Notes: a model not told the origin generated them from the sequence alone. Shown: positions 42,375 to 53,594, counted from the stretch's first letter. The stretch is DNA of 64,000 bases from Blastobasis lacticolella (GCA_905147135.1 LR990067.1:8618001-8682000); one strand, 5' to 3'. A program made the numbers and translations.

Positions 42375-43020
42375 TGGAAGTCTTTGCGTGAGGGATATCG
42401 CGGACAAGATCGAGGAGGCTCGCCTGCGCTGGTTTGGTCACGTGTTGCGTAAGCTTAAGTTTTTTTATTTATCATAAATGTGGTACATTGGTATTTATTT
42501 GTATAATTCGCCAAACTGTAAAACAGTTTGTTGGCGAAGGTTTGCACTCTCTATGCCTTCAATATATTTATCCTACCAACATAGTAAAAAAAAAAACAAA
42601 ATAATACTAATAATAATAAACACTTATACCTAATTTGCACCTGGGCATAGACTCCGAATGAAGTTGTCTATCAGCAGGCATTTTAGCTTTGACTTATAAG
42701 TATGTCTGCTCTCGGTTGCTTCGATATCAACCTCATTCAGAATACCAGGCACCAGGTACAATCTCTGTCGCTGGCCAAAGTAATTGTTCACTCTAGGCTG
42801 CTCATACTTTTTTCTAACATTCGTTCTACGTTTACAATTTAGATTTTTTTTTATTTTAAATTCTGATTTGCCAAACTGAATTGACATCGCTGAGTCGGAT
42901 GTGAGAGCCAACGGCTTACGACGCGTGGATGCCGAAGACCGGGCGAGGTGGAGAAGAATTTGTACTAAAGCGGACCCTGGCAGAGGCCGGGATAAGCTTT
43001 TATAATTAGTAAATACGGGT
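42375..43020 (+). pseudogene. RTE-like LINE ORF remains, interrupted
   Basis: 42378-42450 reads VRDIADKIEEARLRWFGHVL, the RTE motif RWFGHVxR. 42885-43015 resumes with DSDVRANGLRRVDAEDRARW then RRICTKADPGRGRDKLL, stop. Between them (about 42480-42860) sits a minus-strand LINE C-terminal piece reading YFGQRQRLYLVPGILNEVDI, a later insertion. Confidence 0.6.
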
Positions 43021-43087
43021 GTTACGCTTCTTTTATGTATACCACACTGAAAATCATTATTGTTGATCACGCGCCGTTATTGGTTAG

Positions 43088-43325
43088 GAGCGTCGGTGGC
43101 AGAGCGGTTAAGGTATCCGTTTCGTATGCGAGAGGTACCGGGTTCGAATTCCACTGCGGCCATGTACCAATGACTGTTTTCTGATTTATGTACATTAGTT
43201 AAATACTAACCGATGCTCTTACGGTGAGGGAAAACATTGTGACTGAATGTGTCACCATGACCCAATCTGATCAAGTTCCCCTGGTAGCAGGAGGTCAGAT
43301 GGCAGTCGCTCTACTGTAATTAACT
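43088..43325 (+). repeat. SINE family B copy
   Basis: Head GAGCGTCGGTGGCAGAGCGG, B box GGTTCGAATTCCACTGCGGC, body to 'ctgtaattaactgat'; 3' end missing. Confidence 0.8.
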
Positions 43326-43658
43326 GATTTAGTAATTAGTTTAAAACAAGAATTAATTAGTTGTTGATAAATAAATTATTTAGCTTAGTCTCACGCACTA
43401 CACTACATCACTTCCATCACCACTACACTCCAACACTTCACTCGTGACAGCTCGTGCAAGTACTGGTGGCAGGTAACGAGTATAGAGTCTCGCGAAATGA
43501 AGCCTGATATGATCAATAGGAGAATGTTGTTTGTTTTCCAAATAAAATTACTTAAAATCTCTCCAGACTGACTTGTCTTATTTGGTTATGGAAATCAGGT
43601 ATTTAAATGGATAATTTGCAGCGTTCCGTGGGAATTCACATTCTATGTGTTTCTTATA

Positions 43659-44914
43659 ATAGGTCTTTACCTATGAAATTGCCGTTTTGTATGAAAAATT
43701 TCAACGAATTTTTTTCATGTATTTTGTATTTGTATTAATCGACGTAATCGCCCATGCAGTCAATGCATCTTTGCCAACGCAGTGGCAGTTTATTGATGCC
43801 CTTCTAAAAGAAATCAGCTGGACGGGAGGCAACCAATTCTTTAAAGGCATTTTGTACTGCCTCTCGGGTATTGAATTTTTTTCCCGCCAAGAAGTTATTC
43901 AAATTCTGGAAAAAGTAGTAGTCTGTAGGCGCATGGTCTGGTGAGTAGGGTGGATGACGGAGAGCTTCCAACCCCAGTTCTTGCAACTTGGAGACCGTCT
44001 GCTGTGCAGTATGAGGTCGCGCGTTGTCGTGCAGGAGCAGCGGAGACGAGCGATTGACTAATGCTGGTTGGAGATGTACCAGCTTCTGCATCATTTTGTT
44101 CAGTTCTTCACAGTACACATCTGCAGTAATGCTTCCCCGTTGGGTAAGAAGCTGTGATGAATCATACCGGCGCTAGACCACTAAACAGTGACCATCACTT
44201 TTCTAGGGGTAAGTTTTCGTTTAGGGCATTGTTTAGGTGCTGAACCAGGATCCAACCAACTTGCTGAGCGCTTGCGGTTATCAAACAGAATCCATTTTTC
44301 ATCGCAGGTAACAATGCGGTTCAAAATTCCTTCATTTGTGTGTCTGTTGAGCAGTGCAAGGCACGTCTCGACGCGTACTTCGCGCTGGCGCTCATTGAGT
44401 TCGTGAGGCACCCATTTGTCAAGCTAACCTTGCCAATTTGACGCAAATGGACCAATATTGTTTTGACGCTAACGTCGAAAGCTGCCGCTAATTCAGCCGT
44501 AGATTGTGTATCATCAGCTTCTACAATCGCCTTTAATTCGTCATTGTCGACCAAAGTCTTCGGACGACCGCGAGGTTCATTATTCAGGTCAAAATTTCCA
44601 GAACGGAAGCGAGCAAACTAATAACAGGTGGTGCGTTGGTTTGTAGTGTTAGCTCCGTAAACGTCGTTGATGTTGCGTGCCGCTTGTGCCGCGTTGCTGC
44701 CATTCGAATTTTTAACGTATCCATGATGACGAAAAAGATTGAAATGCGATGAAAATGTTACACTAATCAATAAACAAATGACTACTTTTGGAAAAAGAAT
44801 TCCATGTTTTTAAAATAAAATTAATTTGAAATTAGAATTCTTAGCCAATCAAAAAATATTTTGATTTGAAATGGCCAGTATTGCAGAACGGCAATTTTAT
44901 AGGTAAAGATCTAA
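43659..44914 (-). mobile_element. Mariner transposon (1256 bp)
   Basis: Inverted ends ATAGGTCTTTACCTATGAAA and the similar complement at 44885-44914 extend for about 28 bp and are flanked by TA. The length fits a full-length mariner. It encloses the broken transposase on the minus strand. Confidence 0.85.
43730..44750 (-). pseudogene. Mariner DD34D transposase (pseudogene)
   Basis: Minus-strand order: FRSGNFDLNNEPRGRPKTLV and STAELAAAFDVSVKTILVHL (helix-turn-helix DNA-binding), a frameshift near 44420, then HELNERQREVRVETCLALL, VTCDEKWILFDN (first Asp), LDPGSAPKQCPKRKLTPRK, LLLHDNARPHTAQQ (second Asp) and HPPYSPDHAPTDYYFFQNL (third Asp). A TAG interrupts the N-terminal part near 44622, and more shifts occur near 44120-44190. 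The three catalytic Asp codons remain, but no continuous frame does. Irritans/cecropia-like by motif style. Confidence 0.85.
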
Positions 44915-45369
44915 TATAATTTAAAACAATATATACGTAGCGTGAGTGGTACGGCAAGTCGTGATTTTGGGTATGGTTTGTTCATCAAATAAAACAAAAA
45001 AGTCTCATGATGTAAGCACAGATATCGCTGTAGCCTGAGGAGTATGCCTGGGTAAGTAGGTATACTTACCCAGGCATAGTCCTCAGGCTTGACCTCCTGA
45101 CATAACTTGCTGATGTGTCAGGACACTTTGCGATAATGAAATTGTTTTGTTCGCAGGCAAAATGAAACATTACTTCCGACCACAACGGCATACGGCTCCA
45201 ATTTCACACTGGTTTTGATGTGGTGCTGACGACCCCGAAGAGAAGGAAGAACTGTTCTCTGTCCTCGAAGAAGTCTAGAAAACCAGCAAGATGGAGAACC
45301 AGGAGACGGAATTGACTCATAGGATACGCGTATCGGTAAGTACCTACCTATTTAAATTATTTAAATTAT

Positions 45370-45720
45370 CATCATCATTATCACAAATTCACAGCCCATA
45401 AAAGTCCACTGTAGGACTTTTTTTGTACCACAAAGGTGGCAATTAAGCTTACGGCCTGCCTGATGGTAAGCAGTCACCGCAGCCTATGGACAGTTGCAAT
45501 ACCAGGGTCTCTCTCACGAAATGGGAGGTTATTATCCATAAACTCCACGCTGGGCAGGCGTGTTGGAGATCGCAGTGTTATAAATATAACAATAGAAAAC
45601 ACTGCCATTTTCCACCCTATGGAGACTGTCAATCTTTTGCCTCGAAATCATTAGTCGCCTACGAAACCCGCGAGTGTAAAGGGTTGGTGCTATTCTACTC
45701 TGGCGGACACCACACGGCAC
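45370..45720 (-). repeat. Interspersed repeat C with a nested LINE D tail
   Basis: 'cataaaagtccactgtagga' breaks at about 45417. It is followed by an inverted LINE D tail ('ccacaaaggtggcaattaagc' to 'gcagcctatggacag', to about 45508), then resumes with 'gaaatgggaggttatt' and the rest of repeat C. Confidence 0.7.
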
Positions 45721-45990
45721 CAAGCATTAAACCAGTATAAAAAGAGCTAACATTGCCTTGCACATCCATATAGACGCTAGCTCATCTTATACTGGAATTT
45801 AGTTAGTCAATATGCTATTCACTGTACTGTAGGTACTTACTGATCATTGTGAATATCAAACTCGACTGTGAATATTTTAATTCATACATTAACATAAAAA
45901 TAAATACGTACAATAAAAAGAAAAAGAAATCAACTAACTTAAAATATGTAAAATATTTGAGCCGTGTGGAATCGTACAATCCGTGTCATG

Positions 45991-46085
45991 AAAGAAGAGA
46001 CTTGTCAAATGGCAGTGGAGGGGATTTCGCGCAGGTAATCGTCTACTGCGCAAGTCGAACCGCGTGACCCGCCAAGTCTCTTCTT
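45991..46085. mobile_element. Short hairpin MITE, family M2 copy 2
   Basis: AAGAGACTTGTCAAATGGCA ... CGCCAAGTCTCTTCTT; same unit as 20250-20344. Confidence 0.65.
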
Positions 46086-46089
46086 ACAT

Positions 46090-46180
46090 ACCCAAGATGC
46101 TGGCAGCATTACCTCTCCGAATAGCAATGCTTATTCTTTGTGCGAGGTAGCTGCCAGCTCTTTGGTCACCTAGAGCTGTG
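46090..46180 (-). repeat. Unclassified repeat, also at 58118-58195
   Basis: 'acccaagatgctggcagcattacctctc' and 'gaatagcaatgcttat' occur at both places. Confidence 0.5.
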
Positions 46181-46699
46181 GTGTGAATTACCAAAGTGTT
46201 AACCTGCAGTCCATAAACCTGCCTACTTTCTAGATCTAATTCCATCAAAGTCGTTAAAGTTATTGCCTCTCGCGAGTTACGGCTTGTTATTGCACGAGAG
46301 CACACTAAGCTATAACTGATAAGGTTTTATGGCCGAAAACTGAACGTGATTTCAGATATCGATCCATTGAAGGTGCTGTGTTTAAGAGAGTAGCCGTGCG
46401 CGTGACTTTGGGAGGGAATAAACAATCTTTTTGGATACTTAAAAGTAGCATTTATTCATGAAACAAACAAAATTAAAGAGTGTTTAGATGGATGCCTAAA
46501 ATAACATTGATCTTAAATTATTGGGATAAGAAAAAAGGATTTTGACCGCTCAAATTCATTTAGTTTTTTCTTTGACGATCCCGACTAACCAGTGAACTTA
46601 CCTTACCTACATAATTATCTAGACACAGTTATATACGTACTTGTGATTTGTTGGTGTGAAATACCTTAGTATCTTGTAAGTACTGTTTTATTTTCAATT

Positions 46700-47170
46700 T
46701 GTTAATCGGGTGAGGTAGGCAAACAAGCAAGCCGGACCTGATGGAAAGTGGTCGCCGCTGGCTATAGGTATTAGCAACATCAGGGTATCTCCAATGCGTT
46801 GCCCACCCTAAAATCCTGGGAGAGTGCAGCGAAATTGGTATTTATGGTATATCTAAACCAAACTTGTTTCCTTCACCACCACCACACCCACCACACAAAC
46901 TTAGGCCCAGTTATCCCCTTGTAACAGAAATCTCGTCTAGCAATAGGGCGAGATATCTCCTTATCTTTATAAATGGACAACTCGCCTGCGGGCCAGAAAA
47001 TGTACCGGGAGTTGTTACCTAAGGCGGGACACGTTGCTCTGGCGGCCAACAGGTGAACGGAAGGCCCCTCCACTGCCAGTGCCTTCGCCACGGTTCTTCA
47101 GCACCGGAGCAGCACCTTACTCACTTTTTCTATCTCAAATTCTTCTTCTGCCCTTCCTTCACTGCTCGTA
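46700..47170. repeat. LINE family G 3' region
   Basis: 'gacctgatggaaagtggtcgccgctg' and 'gggtatctccaatgcgttgccca' match 62310-62400. 'aaggcccctccactgcca' also matches the end of that copy. Confidence 0.55.
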
Positions 47171-47384
47171 AGGAGTTAATGGTGGCAACAGGGAGACTGG
47201 ATCCATGTGGAAGGTGTAGGGGGAGTCTGCTATGTCCTTAGCCCGCCTGCGAATCTGAAAGCGACTATATTATATACTACGTAAGGATTAGTATCAACTG
47301 CACGCTAGCCTCCTAGATCGGCCATGTCGCAGTGTCGTCTGTAGATCTTTTAAATCAAGACAACAGCTCACAGGCGAGCGAAAC

Positions 47385-47490
47385 TGCGTCCAGAATGGGA
47401 TGAAATGAAACCTTGTCGAAGAAAATCGAAACGACAGCTCCCGTGCCAGCGAGTATGCATTCAGAATGGAATGAAATGAAACCTTGTCCA
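47385..47490 (+). repeat. Two tandem units of about 73 bp
   Basis: CAGAATGG.ATGAAATGAAACC followed by TTGTC occurs at about 47392 and 47463. Confidence 0.65.
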
Positions 47491-47738
47491 TGTAAATCAA
47501 ACTTCTTTTCCATTTAGGTACTTCTTGTACGCGCACTTGGTAGGCAATTGTTCGTTTATTGCAAACTGCACTATCTCCTCGTAATGTTTGCAAATATTCC
47601 TCATTGCGAAACGACAACACGTTTCAGCCTTTGTGGGTAGCCCATTCTACCGGTTTTGACTTTATCTTGCAAACTGGAAAACACGGTGCAGTTCCAGTTC
47701 CTTGCTATCAAGTGATGCAAGTTCTTATCGCTGCATAA

Positions 47739-47909
47739 TTATTATAAAACAAAGTCTCACACCGCGTCTGTCTATCTGTCTGTTCGCGATAAACTGAAAA
47801 ACTGCTGCTACTTTTGTACGGTTTTCACCAATAGATAGACTGATTTGGAAGGTTTAGGTGTATACTTTATTAAAGTTTCTACCCGTGCAAAGCCGGGACA
47901 GGTCGCTAG
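47739..47909 (+). mobile_element. Helitron-like element (Lep1 type)
   Basis: The 5' region is ATTATAAAACAAAGTCTCAC. The 3' end ACCCGTGCAAAGCCGGGACA then GGTCGCTAG/T has a CCCG/CGGG hairpin upstream of CTAG. The text is typical of lepidopteran Lep1-type Helitrons. The 5' TC is not preserved. Confidence 0.7.
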
Positions 47910-48267
47910 TTTATTAATGTTTCCCAATTAGTTTATTTGAAAACCAGTTTAATATATATGGTTCTTCGCTTTGTTTCACATTAAAATCGGCTTTACACCC
48001 GGTTTCTGAAACGCTTGTCAACGCAAAAATTATGTAACAGCTTGTTAAACACTGATTAAATGCAGTTTGAGTTTCTGAAAGGGCCAATTGACGGCTTGTT
48101 AACAGCTTGTTAACGGATTGTCAGATCTCCAATTAACGGCTGATTAATGTAATTTTGGGTTTCCGGAAAGCTTTTTCTCATGTTAACTGTATGTTATCGC
48201 CTTGTTATTTTAATTAGCGAAAATCGACCAATTAACCGATTGTCAAAAGAAATTATATCCGATTTTC

Positions 48268-48690
48268 TTGGTCTAGGTCTTGGTCCTGGCCCTGGTCCAG
48301 GTCCTAGTTTTGGTCCAAGACAAAGTGCAGGTCTAGGGTCCAGGTTCTGGTCCAGGATCATGACCAAAACTGCAACCTTGATCACAATTTGGGCTTGAAC
48401 CAGAACCAGGACCTAGACCAGTGCCAGCACGTGGACCATAAACATTAGCTGAACCAGGACCTGTTTCGGGGCCAGGCCATGGACTTGAACCAGGACCAGG
48501 ACCTGAACCACGGACATGTCAGGGTCCAGGACCTGGACCTGAACTAGAAGCTGGTCCGGGGCCAGGGCCTGAACCTGATCCAGAACCTGGTCCGAAGCCA
48601 GGACCTGGACCTGAACCAGGACCTGATCCGGGGCCAGGACCTGGACCTGAACCACGAACCGGCCCGTGTCCAGGACTTGAACCAGGATTT
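48268..48690. repeat. GGTCCW / GGACCW minisatellite that switches strand
   Basis: From about 48268 to 48360 the units read GGTCCTGGCCCTGGTCC. From about 48400 to 48690 they read GGACCTGGACCTGAACCAGG, the reverse-complement type. The two halves could pair. ORFs through it (PGPGPG, VQVQVL) are repeat artefacts. Confidence 0.85.
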
Positions 48691-48724
48691 AACTAATGGG
48701 ATTATTGGGAGAAACTCACAGAAT

Positions 48725-48930
48725 CGATAGCCGATGAGGCGGATGTTGTTGAGTGGCTTTCTCTGGATGGCCTCCCAAGAGATGGACGGACGACCTCTTT
48801 AAGGTCCTAGCGAGCCGATGGATGCAAGATAACAGAGTCGACCAGAGTGTAAGCCGTGGGAGGCCTGCATTGAGTAGTGGACCGGGACCCACCTAAATGC
48901 CTAAAGATGATGATGATAGGATTACTGATC
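48725..48930 (+). pseudogene. RTE-like LINE end inside the Harbinger-like element
   Basis: 'gatggacggacgacctctttaagg' (RWTDDL-K), 'gcgagccgatggatgcaaga', 'ggaggcctgcattgagtagtgga' and ATGATGATGATAGG tail. Only the C-terminal 40-50 codons with stops remain. Confidence 0.55.
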
Positions 48931-49677
48931 CACTGGAACCCGTGACCCTATAACATAAATATTGTTATAATTTCTCTTTTCTCGCTCTGTATATTTTTTT
49001 GATAATATTCGATTTTACACGAAAACTATACAATAGCTATCAGTTTCATCTAAAAGTTGAATTTCCCGACGCTATCAAAAGGCCGCTAGGGACAGAGACA
49101 AATCAATGCGTTAGACAGAAACAAAACATGTATGAGTGAATGAATGTGACTGATTTTAGCAGGGGTAGCCAGACGAAAAAAATGATCTCTTGTTAATGGT
49201 CGATTAGCTAACAATAGATTGATTGGCCTTTCAGAAACCCACGGTGATTTAACAGCTTGTTAAATGTGACAGTCTGTTAGCTAATCAATGATTTGACAAG
49301 CGTTTCAGAAACCGGGTGTTAGTCATTTGTTAACTATTCTAGTTCCATTACGTATACTATGTCGGGATTTTCCGCCACCTGTCGGTTAGGCAGATACTAA
49401 TCCTGTGACAAACAGTCAGACAGCCCACGTGACGGGAAGTTGAATAGAAAATACTCGATGATAGGCCGACTAGAGTAGATAAAGACTGTAAACAAACGTC
49501 GTTCTACCCCTGTCATTTCACACAAACCTGTCCTGTTGACATTTGCCAGTCATGTGACGATAAACAGAGTTTAAGGAAATAAGTGCTGTGGTTATCAACG
49601 GTGATGTTTGTAAACATTGCTAAGTATACTGTACTTATAGCTAGGCTAGACACAACAGCGCCTTTTCTAAAAATACA

Positions 49678-49840
49678 AATCTTGGTGTTAATGTCTCGGT
49701 TGTGTTCTCGGGTGCGAGGGTTTAGGGTCCGCGTTGCATGATCAAGGATTTGGCAGATCAGGTAATTACAGTGAAGCGACTGCCATGGCTGCCGTGACCC
49801 CGATAACGGGGATACCTGACTAGATTGGACCGTGGTTATG
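49678..49840 (-). repeat. SINE family B, 3' half
   Basis: 'cttggtgttaatgtctcgg' to 'gactagattgga' on the minus strand. Confidence 0.65.
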
Positions 49841-50089
49841 TAGGGAAGCATCGTTGACGATCCTTGCCCACGAAGTAGATAGATAGGTAGCTACTTACTA
49901 TTTAATTTGTAGCATGTAAGAGGAAAGTATAGAAAATATATAACACGACTCAAACACTAAATAAAAATAATATTGCTTTAAAGAAGTTGAAGAAGGAATT
50001 TGTTATTTTTCATCACTAGGTTACCAAATCAATCCAGAGTTCAGTTGTCAGTTCAAAGCATAGAGAAAATATTACGCCACAGTTACACA

Positions 50090-50155
50090 TTCAGGCTGAA
50101 TGTGGAGGTTTTATCACGATGATTTCCTTCACTGTAAGAGCATCGATTAGATCGG
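50090..50155 (-). repeat. SINE family B fragment
   Basis: 'gttacacattcaggctgaatgtggaggttt' and 'aagagcatcgattag' only. Confidence 0.55.
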
Positions 50156-50454
50156 AGGAGCTCACTCCTTATCTTTTAAGTGCGCGGTAAAAAGGCACGC
50201 GAAGCCCGGATTTTCGGGTTTCTAATTGGCAGCCACATAATTGCGAAATCGTCCTTATACCGTTCTGGTCGAAGCTGAGCAAAGAATGCGGGGCGCCAAA
50301 TTATATCGAGCGAGAATGGTCCGTAATTATTGTAACCCGTTCTAAAGAACTTGACCGACAGAAAAAGTCGAATAACCCCAGACCAATTTTACATTAAATG
50401 GACTGGGTCTCGATTCTGGTACGGAAATCGTCTCAGTTGCAGTAACATTACACT

Positions 50455-50645
50455 AAGGTTGTGGAATGAACTACGGTGAGGTTTTCCCTGGAGAGTACAA
50501 TATGGAGTTCTTCAAGAAAGAGGTGAAAAGGTTTTTACGGGATCGGTTGGTGATGCCCCTGGTATAGCAAACGTCCATAGGCTGCGGTGACTGCTTACCA
50601 TCAGGCAGGCCGTAAGCTTGTTTGCCACCTTTGTGGTATAAAAAA
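50455..50645 (+). repeat. LINE family D, ORF end and tail
   Basis: Reads LRLWNELR-GEVFPGEYNMEF then FKKEVKRFLRDR with one frame change. The complete 3' tail 'ggctgcggtgactgcttacc', 'ccgtaagcttgtttgccacc' ends in 'ggtataaaaaa'. Best preserved tail of the family here. Confidence 0.72.
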
Positions 50646-50825
50646 GATTGCATCGCATGTCAAATAAGTGACTGTTACCCGAATGACAGATGTTGAGCTG
50701 CAACTTTACTTGAGTTTCAACGGCATGACCCTCGTGCCTTGGATGATGTGTCGGTCTTTAGTTTGGGACCTGCATCGATACCCTTGCACAGTCATATTCC
50801 ATCCACAAGTGTCAATGCCGGTTCC

Positions 50826-51035
50826 GCTGATCGTGATGAAACCTCCACATTCAGGCGACTGAATATGTAATCACGGTCCAATCTGGTCAAGTTTCCCTGA
50901 TAGCAGGGTCACGGATGCCAGATAGCAGTTGCTCCACTGTAATTACCTGATCTGCTAAATTCTGGATCATGGTCACGGCGGGCTCCGGGCTCTTGTGTGC
51001 GAGAGCAAAACTGGGACATTAAAACCAAGATCATC
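50826..51035 (+). repeat. SINE family B, 3' two-thirds
   Basis: 'gatgaaacctccacattcagg' to 'gggacattaaaaccaagatcat'. Confidence 0.75.
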
Positions 51036-51185
51036 GAACCCTATAATGATAGCACCCGTTCTCTTTTCCTTTTTTTTGCGAACCTAATCGACCCATAAAA
51101 AGTCGCACTTCTCTCATTATAATTTTAAGGTAGAAGTAAAAAATACTACGCAGCCTTTTTAGGATTCCGTGTGTCAACGTATCGT

Positions 51186-51440
51186 GACGACCTGAGTGGT
51201 TCAGTTGGTTAATATGCCGGTCTGCCACCAAGAGGTCCCGGGTTCGATTCCCGGCCGGGCAGAAATTGAAATGATGAATTTTAATTTCTGTTTCGGTTCT
51301 GGGTGTAGTATGTATAATAAGTATGTACCTATTTAAAAATATATAAGTAGTTTATCAGTTCTCTGGCATCCAAAACACAAGCTTTGCTTACTTTGCGGCT
51401 AGATGGCGCTGTGTGAACTTGTCCAAGCATATTTATTATT
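51186..51440 (+). repeat. SINE family A, full length
   Basis: The head GACGACCTGAGTGGTTCAGT contains an A box and GGTTCGATTCCCGGCCGGGC a B box. The body is 'gaaattgaaatgatgaatttt', and the end reads 'acaagctttgcttactttg', 'agatggcgctgtgtgaacttgtccaag'. Other copies: 56411, 35162, 54122 (minus). Confidence 0.88.
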
Positions 51441-51449
51441 TATAAAGTA

Positions 51450-51602
51450 GGCTCTGAAGCGCGTTGATGTCTTTTGTATTACCATAAGCCTTGAAGCACG
51501 TTGATGTCTTTAGTATTACTGTAGGCCGTTAATCGCGTAGGCCGTGAATCCTGCCGCCGTGAAAACTCACTTCACGCCGAAAGCCGTGAAGTGAGTTTTT
51601 TT
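51450..51602 (+). repeat. Tandem units and a hairpin ending in T-run
   Basis: 'gaagc.cgttgatgtcttt.gtattac' occurs twice at about 51457 and 51491. AAAACTCACTTCACG pairs with CGTGAAGTGAGTTTTTTT at 51557-51602. Confidence 0.65.
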
Positions 51603-52187
51603 AACAACACAAAAAAACAGCCCACAAATTAGTATGTTAAAGGTACATAATTGTACAGTATTACTTGACTCACCTACACATAGTTCATCGCACTGACTCG
51701 TTCGTCATCAGTAGCACCGGTTCTCGAAACCATGTTACAGAATACTCATGGGTACCCGAGACGCGAATTTCTGGGAATTAGAGCAATTTCCGATCCGGGA
51801 ATATTTTTTAGAAATACCCGGGTACCCGGAATTGATATTTCTTTGCAAAAACGCCTTAACGTAATTTATGATAGAGCAAACGCGAAAACTCTAGTAGGTA
51901 CTGTAAACGAGTACCTACACAATGTATATACTATTATATTAAGGCAGGCATTAAAAAGACTTGTATAATCAGGAACAATGAGCAGTTTTCCAATAGGTAT
52001 CTAAAGCATTCTTAACCACTCACTAGATGGCGCCCCGACAGTTTTGGTAATTGATAATCGCTTGATTTGGTGATTGATAAATAATCCTATTGGATCTTAG
52101 CAATCAGGATATAAACACTGGGTACGTTGTATTGGATAATATTGTATTTGTCAATAGATTTCAACCATTTTAGAGGTTGTAATAATA

Positions 52188-52433
52188 ATGGAAGATAATG
52201 CCAATTTAAATAAATATTTCTTTGTACAGTTCGTTCAACCTTTAACAGTTATGTTTATATTAATAAACATTTTATTTTTAAGTTTAATATTAGTTGGCTG
52301 CATGAAATCATTGCCACCATCATACAGATTAAAAAAGATTACCAAAAGTGTAGAGCCACCATTTTTGAAACCAACTGACAATACCTACTGGAAACCTCAT
52401 CAAAAAAAATATAATGAAAGAAAAAGTACCTGA
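52188..52433 (+). CDS. Candidate 81-residue single-pass membrane micropeptide
   Basis: The ORF starts MEDNANLNKYFFVQFVQPLT, has a strongly hydrophobic segment at residues 21-38 (MFILINILFLSLILVGCM), and ends in a basic, Pro-rich tail (PPSYRLKKITKSVEPP ... WKPHQKKYNERKST). The context AATAATATGG is acceptable for initiation. Codon use is AT-ending and regular. The ORF overlaps none of the repeat families recognised in the window. A single exon is assumed. No family is recognised. Random ORFs of this size are common in AT-rich DNA, so it is a candidate only; if real, a short tail-facing membrane protein is the natural reading. Confidence 0.4.
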   Translation: MEDNANLNKYFFVQFVQPLTVMFILINILFLSLILVGCMKSLPPSYRLKKITKSVEPPFLKPTDNTYWKPHQKKYNERKST

Positions 52434-52439
52434 TTGATG

Positions 52440-53260
52440 CTAGTTTGCACTTTTTTTGTCCATGGTTTCGTCCGTGTAAAATGAATTCCTCAAAAACATT
52501 GGAAAGTTAGACTAATTTTTATTTATTTATTAGTTAATTTCACAGTTTTACAGCAGTTAAATACATATAACATTTATGTACATGATACATACATTGAGAT
52601 TTACCTTTGCTCTGTGAAATTCCCAATAACCACGATGCGACGGACGGAACAGAACGGAGGCGGTATATGCGTTTGGGGTTAGAGGTTGTTTGTACTTTTG
52701 TCAGTTTGTATGTTTATATGTATTAGTAATTTTGGATTTTCAAGAAACTACTTAGGAACAGAATATTGCAAAGGTTAGCCTCCGACGGGTTTTTCGAGCG
52801 ATCTGGCTTGTATAAAATATTATTGAACGCTTTTTCCTTAACAACAACATTAGCCTTCGCGTGTTTTTTTTTAAATTTATTATGTTTTATAGAGATTTGT
52901 TACAAAGATTATGCCCAATTCTAGATGTCGCAAATCGTGCACTGAACGTCATATCCGCTGCGCGAGCGCAGGCTATAAAATATAGGTTAAAAAATCACAA
53001 TTCATGACGCATGTAGTCGACTATTATTTTGTAGAATGAACGTAGCGTTTATGTTGTTTTCTACACGAATAAACCGCTCACTATGAACGGGTTTTGAATG
53101 GACAGTTTTGTATTCAATTTTATCTCTGTCGTTATTTTATTACACACCTACCTACCTACAATACAACTACAAAGTAGTTTGTTACTTTCCGTTAGAGTAA
53201 ATAAATAAGTTAGACATTTATTCAAAATAAATGTTTACATGACAGATATAAATAAAAGAA
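52440..53260. other. AT-rich intergenic stretch
   Basis: No ORF or repeat family recognised. Confidence 0.4.
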
Positions 53261-53267
53261 TACAAAA

Positions 53268-53403
53268 TATTGTGTGTGTTACATAATATATGTATGAAGC
53301 CGTGAACTGGATGGAGTGCTAAACGTATGAAAACGATATGTACAATTATTTCTGTCATACGTAGAATAATTGTACCTATCGTTTTAATACATGTAACACC
53401 CTG
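53268..53403. mobile_element. 136-bp foldback MITE of the CAGGGTG family
   Basis: 'ataatatatgtatgaagccg' and 'gaactggatggagtgctaaacgtat' match the right arm of the 13697-18524 element, and the other end is 'ttttaatacatgtaacaccctg'. The two arms share AACGATATGTACAATTATT-type complementary text. Confidence 0.7.
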
Positions 53404-53594
53404 TATATCTCAGGACAACTGATTCTGAGGTAGTCTGTTTAATATTTACCTAGTTATTGCGAAATTTGGCAACTTTGGAATTCCAAATAAAAATAATGCT
53501 GTCATACCTATAATCAAAGCGGAAAAAGGCATAAAACGTGTTTCGTGACATTTGACGCGGAAAATCTTACTTCTTGATTTACGTGATTCTTGCA

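Larger units (their letters stand above)
47996..49318. mobile_element. PIF/Harbinger-like element (1323 bp) with internal minisatellite
   Basis: Perfect 26-bp TIRs start CACCCGGTTTCTGAAACGCT and TTA flanks both sides (47993-47995, 49319-49321), as in PIF/Harbinger insertions. AACAGCTTGTTAA-type words are repeated just inside both ends (48040-48170, 49190-49270). No transposase is seen. It contains the GGTCC/GGACC array and an RTE LINE end. Confidence 0.85.

Noticed and set aside
48194..48655. Open frames rich in PGPGPG and VQVQVL
   Set aside because: They arise from the GGTCC/GGACC minisatellite in both strands.
51186..51265. Functional tRNA gene
   Set aside because: The same head plus a 170-bp body recurs at 56411 and 54122; it is SINE family A.
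51557..51602. Bacterial-type Rho-independent terminator
   Set aside because: All other evidence is eukaryotic (introns, SINEs, LINEs); the hairpin plus T-run is kept only as a curiosity.
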